Positions 9,592 to 17,553 of a DNA stretch of 64,000 nt are shown here, piece by piece. Under the pieces are notes generated by a model. The model was not told where the DNA came from. It saw only the letters and a program-made list of their open reading frames with translations, and searched no databases. The stretch is taken from positions 86,421 to 150,420 of the forward strand of contig JANMMZ010000009.1 of NCBI GenBank assembly GCA_031373665.1, written 5' to 3'. Positions within the stretch are counted from its first letter, which is position 1. Every line of letters starts with the position of its first letter. Position numbers and translations under genes: made by a program. The DNA is from M3007 sp031373665. Its GTDB lineage: Bacteria > Bacteroidota > Bacteroidia > Chitinophagales > Saprospiraceae.

Positions 9592-9599
9592 CAAAGGTA
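9592..9599 (-). promoter_or_regulatory. Predicted -7 element for the DEAD-box helicase gene
   Basis: On the minus strand the sequence reads TACCTTTG followed by CG, an exact TAnnTTTG match, 17 bases before the helicase start at 9575. No convincing -33 TTG was found at the usual distance. The leader would be only about ten bases. Confidence 0.45.
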
Positions 9600-9655
9600 C
9601 GATTTTTTACGGCACCTTTGATAAGATTTTGAAAATAAGCAACTTATTAGCCATT

Positions 9656-9674
9656 GTTTAACATTGCGTTAAAC
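9656..9674. repeat. Perfect inverted repeat in the gap between helicase and MarR-type gene
   Basis: GTTTAAC-ATTGC-GTTAAAC, a 7-base perfect dyad with a 5-base spacer, upstream of the helicase gene and downstream of the MarR-type gene. The size suits a dimeric repressor site, but no T-run follows, so a terminator is unlikely. The rest of the 209-base gap is A+T rich and shows nothing else I can name. Confidence 0.35.
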
Positions 9675-9784
9675 AAAATTAAGAAAATTGGTGCTTGAAA
9701 AGGTAGTTTTTAGGGGGAATATCAAAAAAACATTAATTTCTTTGATAAATTCCTTTTTTTTAATCAAGCTTGCGTATGTTTGTG

Positions 9785-10429
9785 CTAATAAGCAATATGT
9801 CCACCTACGCCCAACAATCGGCCTATGGCTTCCTCGTCGCAGGCCTCAAATATAGGCTGATGGTAGCGATTCATCTTAGACAGTAGGCTTAATAGCGTAT
9901 TTTTTTCTAGATTATCCAAGTCGGCCACTACTACATTGGATAAGCGCAAAATCCTTGATTCTACCGATTGATAGGCTACCTTACCCTCAGTAGTCAAGGC
10001 TATTAGTTTTGATCGTCCATCCGTGGGGTGGGCTTCTTCTCTTATCAATCCCTGCTTTATCATGCGTTTGAGTACTTCATTTCCCGATGATTTTTCCTTC
10101 AAACACCGCCGTATCACCTCGGTTTTGGTATATTGCTGGCCAGGGTATAGCGTGATTAGTATTCCCCAGTCGTCGGTTGAGTAGATGGCAGTGTCTTTAA
10201 AGACGCGCCTAGAATAAAATGCGGCGTAACGCCCCATAAAACTTAGATACATCGCGATCAAGCCGTGGTGGTTCGGTATCACATCCGTAGAGTCTTTTTC
10301 GGGTTGGCGATTTCGGGTAGAAACCAACCAACTAACAAAATCCTCTAGTTGCAGGTCTGTCGTGTTGCCTCCTTCCGATTCGTATGATTCTGCCAAATCT
10401 AGCAATGATTTTATGAACTTCGCCTGCAT
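9785..10429 (-). CDS. MarR-family winged-helix transcriptional regulator
   Basis: A 214-residue DNA-binding protein. The central winged helix-turn-helix is visible as QYTKTEVIRRCLKEKSSGNEVLKRMIKQGLI followed by the wing, with the diagnostic DGRSK turn and LTTEGKVAYQSV start of the C-terminal dimerisation helix. The N-terminal 60 residues are longer than usual for MarR. It is divergent from the TonB-dependent receptor gene with about 110 bases between starts, the classical arrangement for a local regulator. Ligand and target are unknown; control of the receptor is inference from position. Confidence 0.82.
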   Translation of the reverse strand: MQAKFIKSLLDLAESYESEGGNTTDLQLEDFVSWLVSTRNRQPEKDSTDVIPNHHGLIAMYLSFMGRYAAFYSRRVFKDTAIYSTDDWGILITLYPGQQYTKTEVIRRCLKEKSSGNEVLKRMIKQGLIREEAHPTDGRSKLIALTTEGKVAYQSVESRILRLSNVVVADLDNLEKNTLLSLLSKMNRYHQPIFEACDEEAIGRLLGVGGHIAY

Positions 10430-10478
10430 TTAGTATGATATAAAAATAATTTTTTTTAAAAAAAGAATTGAATCATTC

Positions 10479-10488
10479 AACAATTGTT
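10479..10488. promoter_or_regulatory. Candidate operator between the MarR-type gene and the TonB receptor
   Basis: A 10-base perfect palindrome, AACAATTGTT, sits in the A+T-rich divergent promoter region. MarR proteins bind short A+T-rich palindromes, so this is a candidate site, but a 10-base palindrome in such sequence can occur by chance. Confidence 0.25.
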
Positions 10489-10541
10489 TTGTGTTTTTGT
10501 TTAACTGTTTAATGATAATCACAATAATTATTTCAACAAAA

Positions 10542-13001
10542 ATGACAAAATTTATAACCATTATTTGCTGTGTTTTCCTTCTCACAGGGCAAATATACGC
10601 ACAAAATCTGGGGTTGGTCACCGGATCAGTCAAAGATAAACTGACTCAAGAAACCCTAATCGGTGCCACGATTAAACTGGAAGGTACTGAATTGGGTGCC
10701 AGTACTGACGTAGATGGCAATTTTAGGCTGGTCGGCATCGCGCCCAAATCCTACAATATCACCGCGACATACCTTGGCTATACGGCTCAAACACGCTACA
10801 ATGTGGTCATCACCTCAGGCAATGCCAATCAATTGAATTTTGAATTGGAGCCGAACAACAATTCATTGGGAGAAGTGGTGGTATCTGAAAATAAATCAGT
10901 GCGGATCGCATCCATGGAAACGCCTTTATCCATTCAAAACCTATCGGTGGAAGAGATCAAAAGTAATCCTGGAGGTAACTTTGATATTAGCAGGGTAGTT
11001 CAAGTGCTGCCTGGGGTTGGCGGGGTTGCAGGTACAGGCGGCGGTTTCAGAAATGACTTGATTATCAGGGGCGGTGGCCCTAGCGAAAACGTATTCTATT
11101 TGGATGGGGTTGAGATCCCGGTCATCAACCACTTTACTACCCAAGGTGCTGCTGGTGGGCCTACGGGCATCCTAAATGTATCATTTATAGAAGATGCTAC
11201 ATTGGCCAGTAGTGCGTTCAATGCACGGTATGACAATACACTCTCTTCGGTGTTGCAATTTAGACAACGAGATGGGAATCCCGAAGGACTTCAGGGTAAC
11301 ATAAGGGTAGGTGCTTCCGAAACTGCCTTAACCTTGGAAGGCCCTCTAGGTAAAAAGAATGGTAAAACGACGTTTTTGGCATCGGCTCGACGCTCTTATT
11401 TGCAATTGTTATTTGAGGCCATTGGATTGCCTATTCGACCTGATTACTGGGATTTTCAGTATAAAATAACCCACAAAATCAATTCAAAAACGACTTTCAC
11501 CGCACTTGGGGTTGGTGCTATTGACGATTTTTATTTTGAAGCCCCCAAAGAGTCCACTCCCGAAAATTTATACATCTTGAGTTCTGTTCCGAGTGTCAAC
11601 CAATGGAATTATACCCAAGGCTTTGCCTTGAAACGCTTGATTGATGGTGGGTTTTGGAATCTGACGTTTAGCCGAAACATGTTTGATAATAAACTCGACC
11701 AATTTACTGATAACAGTGATGGCAAACAAACCAATGAGGCTAAACGCATACTTGGTATCCAAAGCCAAGAAATTGAAAACAAACTGCGGTTTGATATTAA
11801 TAAATACGTAGGTGCTTGGAAATGGAGTGCTGGCGCAGTAGCGCAATACGTCAAGTATAACAATAACTCTTACTTACGCCTAAAGCCCGAAGTGCGTGAC
11901 TCTGCAGGCAATATTGTACAGGCTGCCATAAGTTCTAGGTTTCAAACGGCTATTGATTTCATGCGTTTTGGACTTTTTGGCCAATTGAACCGCAGTTTTT
12001 TGAATGAAAGACTTGGGGTATCAGTAGGTTTGCGTACTGATGGCAATACATTTACTGACAATGGCACCGACCTGTTGCGTACCCTGAGTCCGCGTGCCAG
12101 CATCAGTTATGCTGTGGCTCCTAAGTGGAAATTGAATGCTTCAGCTGGACGTTATTTCAAAATGCCGCTTTATACAGTGTTGGGCTACCGCGATGGTACT
12201 GGCAACCTCGTCAACCAAAACCAACCGTATATACAAAGTGATCACTTGGTGGCCGGTGTAGAGTGGGTGCCAAGTCGGGTGCTTCGGTTCACGATGGAAG
12301 GATTCTATAAAAAGTACGAGGATTATCCAGTATCTGCATTCAATGGCATTTCATTGGCCAATCAGGGTGGTGGTTTTGGGATACTTGGCAATGAAGAAGT
12401 GCTAGCCATTGGTACTGGAGAGGCTTATGGTTTGGAATTGTTTGCGCAACAAAAACTCAACAAAAATCTATATTTTTCAGGCTCATACACCTTGTTTTGG
12501 TCAAAATTTTCTAATAAAAACGGAGATCTTGTTGCTTCTGCTTGGGACAATCGTCATTTACTATCAGGTGTGGCTGGGTATAAGTTTGGCCGCAACTGGG
12601 AACTGGGTGTAAAATACCGTTTTCAAGGCGGTGTTCCTTATACCCCGTTGGATCTGGATGCCAGCCGCCGTAGTTACGCCAGCATCGGAACAGGTGTTTT
12701 GGATAATACTCGCTTAAATTCGCTGCGACTCGGGAGTTTTAACCAAATGGATATTAGGATTGATAAAAAATGGAATTTCAAACGGGTCACCTTGGATGTA
12801 TTCATAGATGTTCAAAATTTGTTGAACACCGTAAATCCAGCACCGCCCAATTATACCTTCGAACGCAGTGCCGATGGGCGCACCTTTGTCACCACCGACA
12901 ACCTGCCCCTACGGTCTGATGGATCCAATGCGATTCCCATTATTTTAGAAAATACGGAGGGCAATTTACTACCAAGTATAGGGTTGATCTTGGAATTTTA
13001 A
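10542..13001 (+). CDS. TonB-dependent outer-membrane receptor with carboxypeptidase-regulatory-like domain
   Basis: An outer-membrane beta-barrel transporter of 819 residues. The ATG at 10542 gives a clean signal peptide (MTKFITIICCVFLLTGQIYAQ); an in-frame ATG at 10491 would add 17 residues. A CarboxypepD_reg-like beta-sandwich follows (VTGSVKDKLTQETLIGATIKL, then the GNFRLVGI turn). Next comes the plug domain, with RVVQVLPGV, a Gly-rich DLIIRGGGPSENVFYLDGVEIP segment and the GGPTGILNVSFIEDA strand. The rest is the barrel, ending in the typical aromatic C-terminus LPSIGLILEF. There is no SusD neighbour, so it is probably not a polysaccharide-locus SusC. The substrate is unknown. Divergent from a MarR-type regulator. 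Confidence 0.9.
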   Translation: MTKFITIICCVFLLTGQIYAQNLGLVTGSVKDKLTQETLIGATIKLEGTELGASTDVDGNFRLVGIAPKSYNITATYLGYTAQTRYNVVITSGNANQLNFELEPNNNSLGEVVVSENKSVRIASMETPLSIQNLSVEEIKSNPGGNFDISRVVQVLPGVGGVAGTGGGFRNDLIIRGGGPSENVFYLDGVEIPVINHFTTQGAAGGPTGILNVSFIEDATLASSAFNARYDNTLSSVLQFRQRDGNPEGLQGNIRVGASETALTLEGPLGKKNGKTTFLASARRSYLQLLFEAIGLPIRPDYWDFQYKITHKINSKTTFTALGVGAIDDFYFEAPKESTPENLYILSSVPSVNQWNYTQGFALKRLIDGGFWNLTFSRNMFDNKLDQFTDNSDGKQTNEAKRILGIQSQEIENKLRFDINKYVGAWKWSAGAVAQYVKYNNNSYLRLKPEVRDSAGNIVQAAISSRFQTAIDFMRFGLFGQLNRSFLNERLGVSVGLRTDGNTFTDNGTDLLRTLSPRASISYAVAPKWKLNASAGRYFKMPLYTVLGYRDGTGNLVNQNQPYIQSDHLVAGVEWVPSRVLRFTMEGFYKKYEDYPVSAFNGISLANQGGGFGILGNEEVLAIGTGEAYGLELFAQQKLNKNLYFSGSYTLFWSKFSNKNGDLVASAWDNRHLLSGVAGYKFGRNWELGVKYRFQGGVPYTPLDLDASRRSYASIGTGVLDNTRLNSLRLGSFNQMDIRIDKKWNFKRVTLDVFIDVQNLLNTVNPAPPNYTFERSADGRTFVTTDNLPLRSDGSNAIPIILENTEGNLLPSIGLILEF

Positions 13002-13129
13002 AAAACGGTTGTTCTTAATAATACAACCTCATCTGGATTCTTAAAAAAAAATTAAAAGCCTGGCAGCGTTTTGGCAGCGGCATCCGTTAGTACTATAAAT
13101 ACATACACCACTATTTAAAAGCACTAACC

Positions 13130-13216
13130 ATGTTCGCTACCTTTCTTTATACCCTTTTGCTGGCTGGGATTTATGCCGGAAGAAAAGTATGGTCGTTTAA
13201 AACCCAAAACGCGTAG
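13130..13216 (+). CDS. Possible 28-residue membrane peptide
   Basis: A short ORF (MFATFLYTLLLAGIYAGRKV...) with one hydrophobic helix followed by basic and polar residues. It sits alone between the TonB receptor and ahcY and is followed 25 bases later by a strong intrinsic terminator, so the region behaves like a separate short transcription unit. There is no recognisable ribosome binding site, though that is normal for this phylum. It could be a real small membrane protein or a chance ORF in a small RNA. Confidence 0.35.
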   Translation: MFATFLYTLLLAGIYAGRKVWSFKTQNA

Positions 13217-13240
13217 CCACACTTTTACAAAACAGTACCT

Positions 13241-13280
13241 AAAAATGAGTCAGATCACCACGATCTGACTCATTTTTTTT
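13241..13280. terminator. Intrinsic terminator (bidirectional)
   Basis: A near-perfect stem with arms AAAATGAGTCAGATC and GATCTGACTCATTTT around a 5-base loop, followed by a T-run on the plus strand and preceded by an A-run. It ends the small unit after the TonB receptor and separates it from the ahcY promoter. Confidence 0.85.
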
Positions 13281-13338
13281 GCGCTAAGTGTTTTTTTTGT
13301 TATTTTTTTACAAACAAACCAAACTAAGTTCCGAAAAA

Positions 13339-13371
13339 TTTGAAAATCTGAAACTTATCTCCCTAATTTTG
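13339..13371 (+). promoter_or_regulatory. Predicted ahcY promoter
   Basis: TTTG at 13339-13342 (-33) and TAATTTTG at 13364-13371 (-7, exact TAnnTTTG). Transcription would start near 13376, leaving an unusually long 5' leader of about 140 bases before the ahcY ATG at 13515. Confidence 0.55.
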
Positions 13372-13449
13372 CGGCCTTATTTGACAACTAATCAGAAGGA
13401 TGTTTTGTTTAGTGTCTTATTCCAAAGTATTCGCCAAATAAAAACCCGT

Positions 13450-13472
13450 ACCTCTTAATTAATGTGAGAGGT
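13450..13472 (+). promoter_or_regulatory. Hairpin in the ahcY 5' leader
   Basis: ACCTCT and AGAGGT can pair around an 11-base loop about 40 bases before the ahcY start. It could affect translation or RNA stability. I could not match it to a known SAM or SAH riboswitch. Confidence 0.25.
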
Positions 13473-13514
13473 AAAGCGCATTTTTGCATCATCACTTTTT
13501 ATTCTCAACAGCAA

Positions 13515-14831
13515 ATGGCCGTAGCAACAGAAACTCGCCCTGCATACAAAGTAAAAGACATCGCCCTCGCCGATTGGGGACGTAAAGAAATCGAACTTGC
13601 CGAAGCAGAAATGCCAGGTTTGATGGCTCTTAGAGAAGAGTTTGGCAATTCTAAGCCACTTCAAGGTGCCCGTGTAGCGGGTTGCCTACACATGACCATC
13701 CAAACTGCAGTACTCATCGAGACATTGATCGAACTGGGTGCAGAGGTTTCTTGGTCTTCTTGCAATATTTTCTCTACTCAAGACCATGCTGCCGCTGCTA
13801 TCGCTGCTGCTGGTATCCCAGTATATGCCTGGAAAGGTATGAACGCCGAGGAATTTGATTGGTGTATTGAGCAAACCATTTTTGCATTTGAAGGCGGAAA
13901 GCCATTGAATATGATCTTGGACGATGGTGGCGACCTTACCAATATGGTATTGGATCACTTCCCTGAATTGGTAGAAGGCATCCGTGGTATTTCGGAAGAA
14001 ACCACCACAGGTGTACACCGTTTATATGAGCGTGTGGCTAAAGGCACTTTGCCATTGCCTGCTATCAATATCAACGACTCTGTGACTAAGTCAAAATTTG
14101 ACAATAAATATGGTTGCAAAGAGAGTCTTGTGGACGCTATCCGCCGCGCTACCGACATCATGATTGCTGGTAAAGTAGCAGTAGTGGCTGGTTATGGCGA
14201 CGTAGGTAAAGGTTCTGCTGCTTCTTTGCAAGGTGCTGGTGCACGAGTGATTGTTACTGAAATTGACCCAATCTGCGCTTTGCAAGCAGCCATGGACGGG
14301 TTTGAAGTGAAGCGTATGGCTAATGCCATTCCACGGGCTAATATTATTGTGACGGCTACTGGCAACTGTGATATCATCACTGGTGAACATTTCCGCATGA
14401 TGAAAGACAAGACCATTGTTTGTAACATTGGCCACTTCGACAATGAAATTGATATGGCTTGGCTCAACACCAACTACGGCCACACAAAAGTAACTGTGAA
14501 GCCACAAGTTGATATTTACAAAGTTGAAAAAAACGATGTGATTGTATTGGCAGAAGGCCGATTGGTAAACCTTGGTTGTGGTACTGGACACCCATCTTTT
14601 GTGATGTCAAATTCATTCACCAACCAAGTGTTGGCTCAATTGGAACTTTGGCAAAACACAGAAAAATACGGCAAAAACGTATATATGCTGCCTAAGCACT
14701 TAGATGAAAAAGTAGCACGTCTGCACCTTGCTAAAATCGGGGTAGAACTGGAAGAACTCAACCGCTCTCAAGCCGATTACATTGGCGTACAAGTAGAAGG
14801 CCCGTTCAAACCAGAATACTACAGGTATTGA
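13515..14831 (+). CDS. ahcY: Adenosylhomocysteinase
   Basis: S-adenosylhomocysteine hydrolase, a cytosolic NAD-dependent enzyme that reversibly splits SAH into adenosine and homocysteine, relieving inhibition of methyltransferases. The 438-residue product starts MAVATETRPAYKVKDI; in-frame starts further upstream would add a non-conserved extension. Conserved segments include GCLHMTIQTAVLIETL, SSCNIFSTQDHAAAA, DDGGDLT, NDSVTKSKFDNKYGC with the active-site Lys and Asp, the Rossmann NAD-binding GYGDVGKGSA, NIGHFDNEID, and the C-terminal KPEYYRY with the Lys and Tyr that close the NAD site. It lacks the long insertion of some bacterial forms. A strong terminator follows, so it is probably monocistronic. 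Confidence 0.98.
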   Translation: MAVATETRPAYKVKDIALADWGRKEIELAEAEMPGLMALREEFGNSKPLQGARVAGCLHMTIQTAVLIETLIELGAEVSWSSCNIFSTQDHAAAAIAAAGIPVYAWKGMNAEEFDWCIEQTIFAFEGGKPLNMILDDGGDLTNMVLDHFPELVEGIRGISEETTTGVHRLYERVAKGTLPLPAININDSVTKSKFDNKYGCKESLVDAIRRATDIMIAGKVAVVAGYGDVGKGSAASLQGAGARVIVTEIDPICALQAAMDGFEVKRMANAIPRANIIVTATGNCDIITGEHFRMMKDKTIVCNIGHFDNEIDMAWLNTNYGHTKVTVKPQVDIYKVEKNDVIVLAEGRLVNLGCGTGHPSFVMSNSFTNQVLAQLELWQNTEKYGKNVYMLPKHLDEKVARLHLAKIGVELEELNRSQADYIGVQVEGPFKPEYYRY

Positions 14832-14853
14832 TTTTTGTGGACTAAATAAATAT

Positions 14854-14888
14854 AAAAGGCCGCGAAACATGCGTTTCGTGGCCTTTTT
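14854..14888 (+). terminator. Intrinsic terminator after ahcY
   Basis: AAAAGGCC(G)CGAAAC pairs with GTTTCG(T)GGCCTTTT around an ATGC loop, followed by a T-run. It lies about 22 bases after the ahcY stop. Confidence 0.85.
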
Positions 14889-14927
14889 CTATTAAAAACG
14901 ACAAAACAGCAAAGTGAAACTTATTTC

Positions 14928-14935
14928 TATCTTTG
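14928..14935 (+). promoter_or_regulatory. Predicted -7 element for the 14966 gene
   Basis: TATCTTTG followed by CG is an exact TAnnTTTG match 30 bases upstream of the ATG at 14966, just after the ahcY terminator. Confidence 0.5.
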
Positions 14936-14965
14936 CGTATTGTTATCTATAGAAACATCATATAA

Positions 14966-15496
14966 ATGAATAATATACTAGGAATTGGATCCCGTGTAAA
15001 ACATGCCGCTTATGGAGATGGCGTAATCATTAGACTGCACATAGCGGCTTATGAAGTTTGTTTTATGCAGTTTGGGATAAAAATGGTCGGCAAGGACTAT
15101 GATACTTGGCAGGTTGTCGAGCATATCCCTGTAGAAGAGGCGGTCACCTTTACGGAAGCCGAACAATCGCTGATGCGTATTTTGCGGACTTGGTCAGCGA
15201 CCAGTCTTGAAGTGATACCCCTGGGCGATAAATGGAAAAATGGGAAACTGGTAATGCAAGCAGATGGTGTTGCGCCAAAAGAAGTTCCAATTGATGTGTT
15301 TTTTCATAAAATCGTGATGATGCGTGATCGCCTCCGCGTGTTGGAGCAACAAGTAAATGCGCACAAAAAATTGGATGATGAAGACAAAGTCAATCTACAG
15401 CAGTACATCACCCGATGCTACGGAAGTATGACGACCTTCAACATCTTATTTAAGAATAAGGAAAATTATTTTGTAGGGGAGGGTGGCAAAGATTGA
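14966..15496 (+). CDS. Conserved hypothetical protein with N-terminal KOW/Tudor-like segment
   Basis: A 176-residue soluble protein of unknown function. Residues 1-45 (GIGSRVKHAAYGDGVIIRL...) resemble the small beta-barrel found at the C-terminus of UvrD helicases and in KOW/Tudor-like domains, where the G-x-G-V-I turn is typical. The rest is mostly helical, with a likely coiled-coil segment in residues 105-140 (VMMRDRLRVLEQQVNAHKKL). It sits between ahcY and dnaX with its own promoter. I recognise it only as a conserved Bacteroidota protein; nucleic-acid binding is a guess from the N-terminal fold. Confidence 0.7.
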   Translation: MNNILGIGSRVKHAAYGDGVIIRLHIAAYEVCFMQFGIKMVGKDYDTWQVVEHIPVEEAVTFTEAEQSLMRILRTWSATSLEVIPLGDKWKNGKLVMQADGVAPKEVPIDVFFHKIVMMRDRLRVLEQQVNAHKKLDDEDKVNLQQYITRCYGSMTTFNILFKNKENYFVGEGGKD

Positions 15497-15570
15497 TGAT
15501 ATTCAATCCGTTACGAATGGCCACTCAAATTATTTATCAACACTCTGGAAAGTTAAGTGTGAATTAAGTG

Positions 15571-15598
15571 TTTGTTTCCCAAGTAATCCGTACTTTTG
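15571..15598 (+). promoter_or_regulatory. Predicted dnaX promoter giving a leaderless or near-leaderless mRNA
   Basis: TTTG at 15571-15574 and TACTTTTG at 15591-15598 match the -33 and -7 elements with a 16-base spacing. The -7 element ends only 6 bases before the dnaX ATG (15605), so transcription would start at or within a few bases of the start codon. Confidence 0.55.
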
Positions 15599-15604
15599 TG
15601 GAGC

Positions 15605-17413
15605 ATGAGTAACTTTGTAGTATCCGCCCGTAAATATCGTCCGCAACGTTTTGAAGACGTAGTGGGGCAGCAGCATGTGGCTGGCACCCTCAAAAACGCC
15701 CTTGCTACCGATCACGTGGCGCACGCGTTCTTATTTACTGGCCCTCGCGGGGTCGGAAAAACAACTTGCGCCCGTATTTTAGCCAAGATACTCAATTGTG
15801 AAAACCGGACAAAAGACTATGAAGCCTGCAATGTGTGCAGTTCTTGCAAGTCATTCAATGAAAATGCATCATTCAATATTATAGAATTGGATGCAGCCAG
15901 CAATAACTCCGTGGAACACATCCGAGCCTTGACGGAGCAGGTTCGGTTTCAACCACAACATGGCCGTTATAAGGTATTTATTATTGATGAGGTTCACATG
16001 CTTTCCAACCAAGCCTTCAATGCGTTTTTGAAAACACTGGAAGAGCCTCCCCCATATGCTATATTTATATTAGCGACCACCGAAAAGCATAAGATTATTC
16101 CGACCATCCTTTCAAGATGTCAAATATTTGATTTTAGGCGCATCACAGTGGCTGATATGGTGTTGCACCTTCAAAACATTTGTGGACAAGAAAATATCAT
16201 TGCAGAAGAAGATGCCCTCCACATCATAAGCCAAAAGGCGGATGGTGCTTTGCGCGACGCACTCTCTATATTTGACCGAATCACTAGTTTTTCAGGGAAA
16301 AAAATAGGGTATAATGATGTCATTGAGAACCTAAACATACTTGATTACGATTATTACTTCCAAGTGACGGATGCCCTGTTGGCAGAAGACGCGCCTGCTA
16401 TACTCAACCTATTTGATTTGATTCTGCGCAAAGGATTTGAACCCGATATTTTTGTGAATGGGTTGGCCGAACATCTACGCAACATACTCGTCTGCAAAGA
16501 TGAAACTACCTTGGCACTACTAGAAGTAGGCGAAGCACTGAAAGATCGATATCGGAAACAGGCTGCCCTTACGCCTTCTTCCTTTATATTGACTGCGCTT
16601 AATTTTTGCAATGACTGTGATATTAATTTCAAAATGGCTCGCCATAAACGCCTCCATGTTGAAATGGCACTTTTGAAGATGTGTTATATACAGCGGGCGG
16701 TACAGGCGACATTGCAGGAAAAAAAAAATCCAGTTCATAGGGAATTAACCCCTGTATCAAATCCAACGCCCGCCTTGCCAACCAATGGACACTCCAATGA
16801 AGCCAATGGACATGCAAATAATGGTAACGGCACTGCGTACCCAGTATCAAAGCCTATTTCTCTTACCGTAAATGAACCCCCTAATGCACATATATTAACC
16901 ACTAATGAGATAAAAACCTTGGTCAATGGCTTAGAAACAGGGTCTCGAAAATTAGAAAAAATACCACTAAGCCTTGATGCCTATGAAAAGGCTGTAGTCA
17001 AAGAAGATGCACATATTGCAAGCCTGCAAACTAGATTTACGCTGGTTAATGCGCAAACCGAATGGGATCTTTTTGCAAGCACCTTAGATTCGCCCATCTT
17101 AAAACAGGTCATGAAAGGAGCCACGCTTTCCATACAAGATAAAATTTTGTTTGCCACCGTAGGCATGACCACTCATCGGAGCATGTTGCAGCAAGAAGCC
17201 ACGCGTTTACTTGATTTTTTACGACATAAATTGCACGATCCTGTTATAAAAGTGCGGTTTGAAATAGATGAAATAAAGGTACAAGAACAGGCGATTCTCC
17301 GACCCGCTAAACCCATTACTACTCGAGAGAAACTGGAAAACATGAAGGTACTAAACGCTAGCGTAACTGATTTGATCAGTCGTTTCGAGTTGAATATTAT
17401 CACCACCAATTAA
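15605..17413 (+). CDS. dnaX: DNA polymerase III subunit gamma/tau
   Basis: Clamp-loader ATPase subunit, 602 residues from the ATG at 15605 (a TTG nine bases earlier is not needed; the protein begins MSNFVVSARKYRPQ, the family start). Walker A is GPRGVGKT. The zinc module has Cys spaced C-x8-C-x2-C-x2-C (CENRTKDYEACNVCSSC). Walker B is FIIDEVHML and the SRC sensor motif is LSRCQIFDFRR. Domain III ends near residue 370. A low-complexity Asn/Gly/His linker (about 390-415) leads to a divergent tau-like C-terminal region. A run of ten A residues at 16719-16728, exactly at the end of domain III, could yield a short gamma form by slippage; both alternative frames stop within seven codons after the run. 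The promoter overlaps the start region. Confidence 0.96.
   Translation: MSNFVVSARKYRPQRFEDVVGQQHVAGTLKNALATDHVAHAFLFTGPRGVGKTTCARILAKILNCENRTKDYEACNVCSSCKSFNENASFNIIELDAASNNSVEHIRALTEQVRFQPQHGRYKVFIIDEVHMLSNQAFNAFLKTLEEPPPYAIFILATTEKHKIIPTILSRCQIFDFRRITVADMVLHLQNICGQENIIAEEDALHIISQKADGALRDALSIFDRITSFSGKKIGYNDVIENLNILDYDYYFQVTDALLAEDAPAILNLFDLILRKGFEPDIFVNGLAEHLRNILVCKDETTLALLEVGEALKDRYRKQAALTPSSFILTALNFCNDCDINFKMARHKRLHVEMALLKMCYIQRAVQATLQEKKNPVHRELTPVSNPTPALPTNGHSNEANGHANNGNGTAYPVSKPISLTVNEPPNAHILTTNEIKTLVNGLETGSRKLEKIPLSLDAYEKAVVKEDAHIASLQTRFTLVNAQTEWDLFASTLDSPILKQVMKGATLSIQDKILFATVGMTTHRSMLQQEATRLLDFLRHKLHDPVIKVRFEIDEIKVQEQAILRPAKPITTREKLENMKVLNASVTDLISRFELNIITTN
16719..16728 (+). promoter_or_regulatory. 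A10 slippery tract in dnaX (possible gamma-subunit switch)
   Basis: Ten consecutive A residues fall in codons 372-375 (Glu-Lys-Lys-Asn), right after clamp-loader domain III. Adding one A, or a -1 ribosomal slip, leads to Lys-Ser-Ser-Ser and then TAG at 16738-16740, a product of about 378 residues. Losing one A leads to TAA at 16746-16748. Homopolymeric A runs at this position in dnaX are known slippage sites in other bacteria (transcriptional in Thermus, ribosomal in E. coli). Confidence 0.5.
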
Positions 17414-17432
17414 TGATAATATATTAAGGTGT

Positions 17433-17499
17433 GTTATGCTGATTCTGGCATAACCGTAAATTTTTACGGTGAAATACTACCTAGTATGGTAATTTTACC
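17433..17499. repeat. Four consecutive palindromes upstream of the T9SS cargo gene
   Basis: Four back-to-back inverted repeats: GTTATGC/GCATAAC (17433-17454, 8-base loop), ACCGTAAA/TTTACGGT (17453-17470, 2-base spacer), ATACTA/TAGTAT (17474-17487) and GGTAA/TTACC (17488-17499). None has a T-run like a standard terminator. They fill the gap between dnaX and the 17554 gene, so they may end dnaX transcription, stabilise RNA, or be protein-binding sites. Confidence 0.5.
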
Positions 17500-17553
17500 G
17501 ACTTTTGTCTTTCATATCATGTATATACTGTTAACCAATTAAAGATTGCAATT

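Noticed and set aside
9775..9782. Plus-strand TATGTTTG matching TAnnTTTG near 9.78 kb
   Set aside because: It points into the 3' end of the minus-strand MarR-type gene with no plus-strand gene behind it, and no -33 element is at the right distance.
13376..13515. SAM/SAH riboswitch upstream of ahcY
   Set aside because: A long leader and one 6-base-pair stem are present but no consensus of a known class could be matched.
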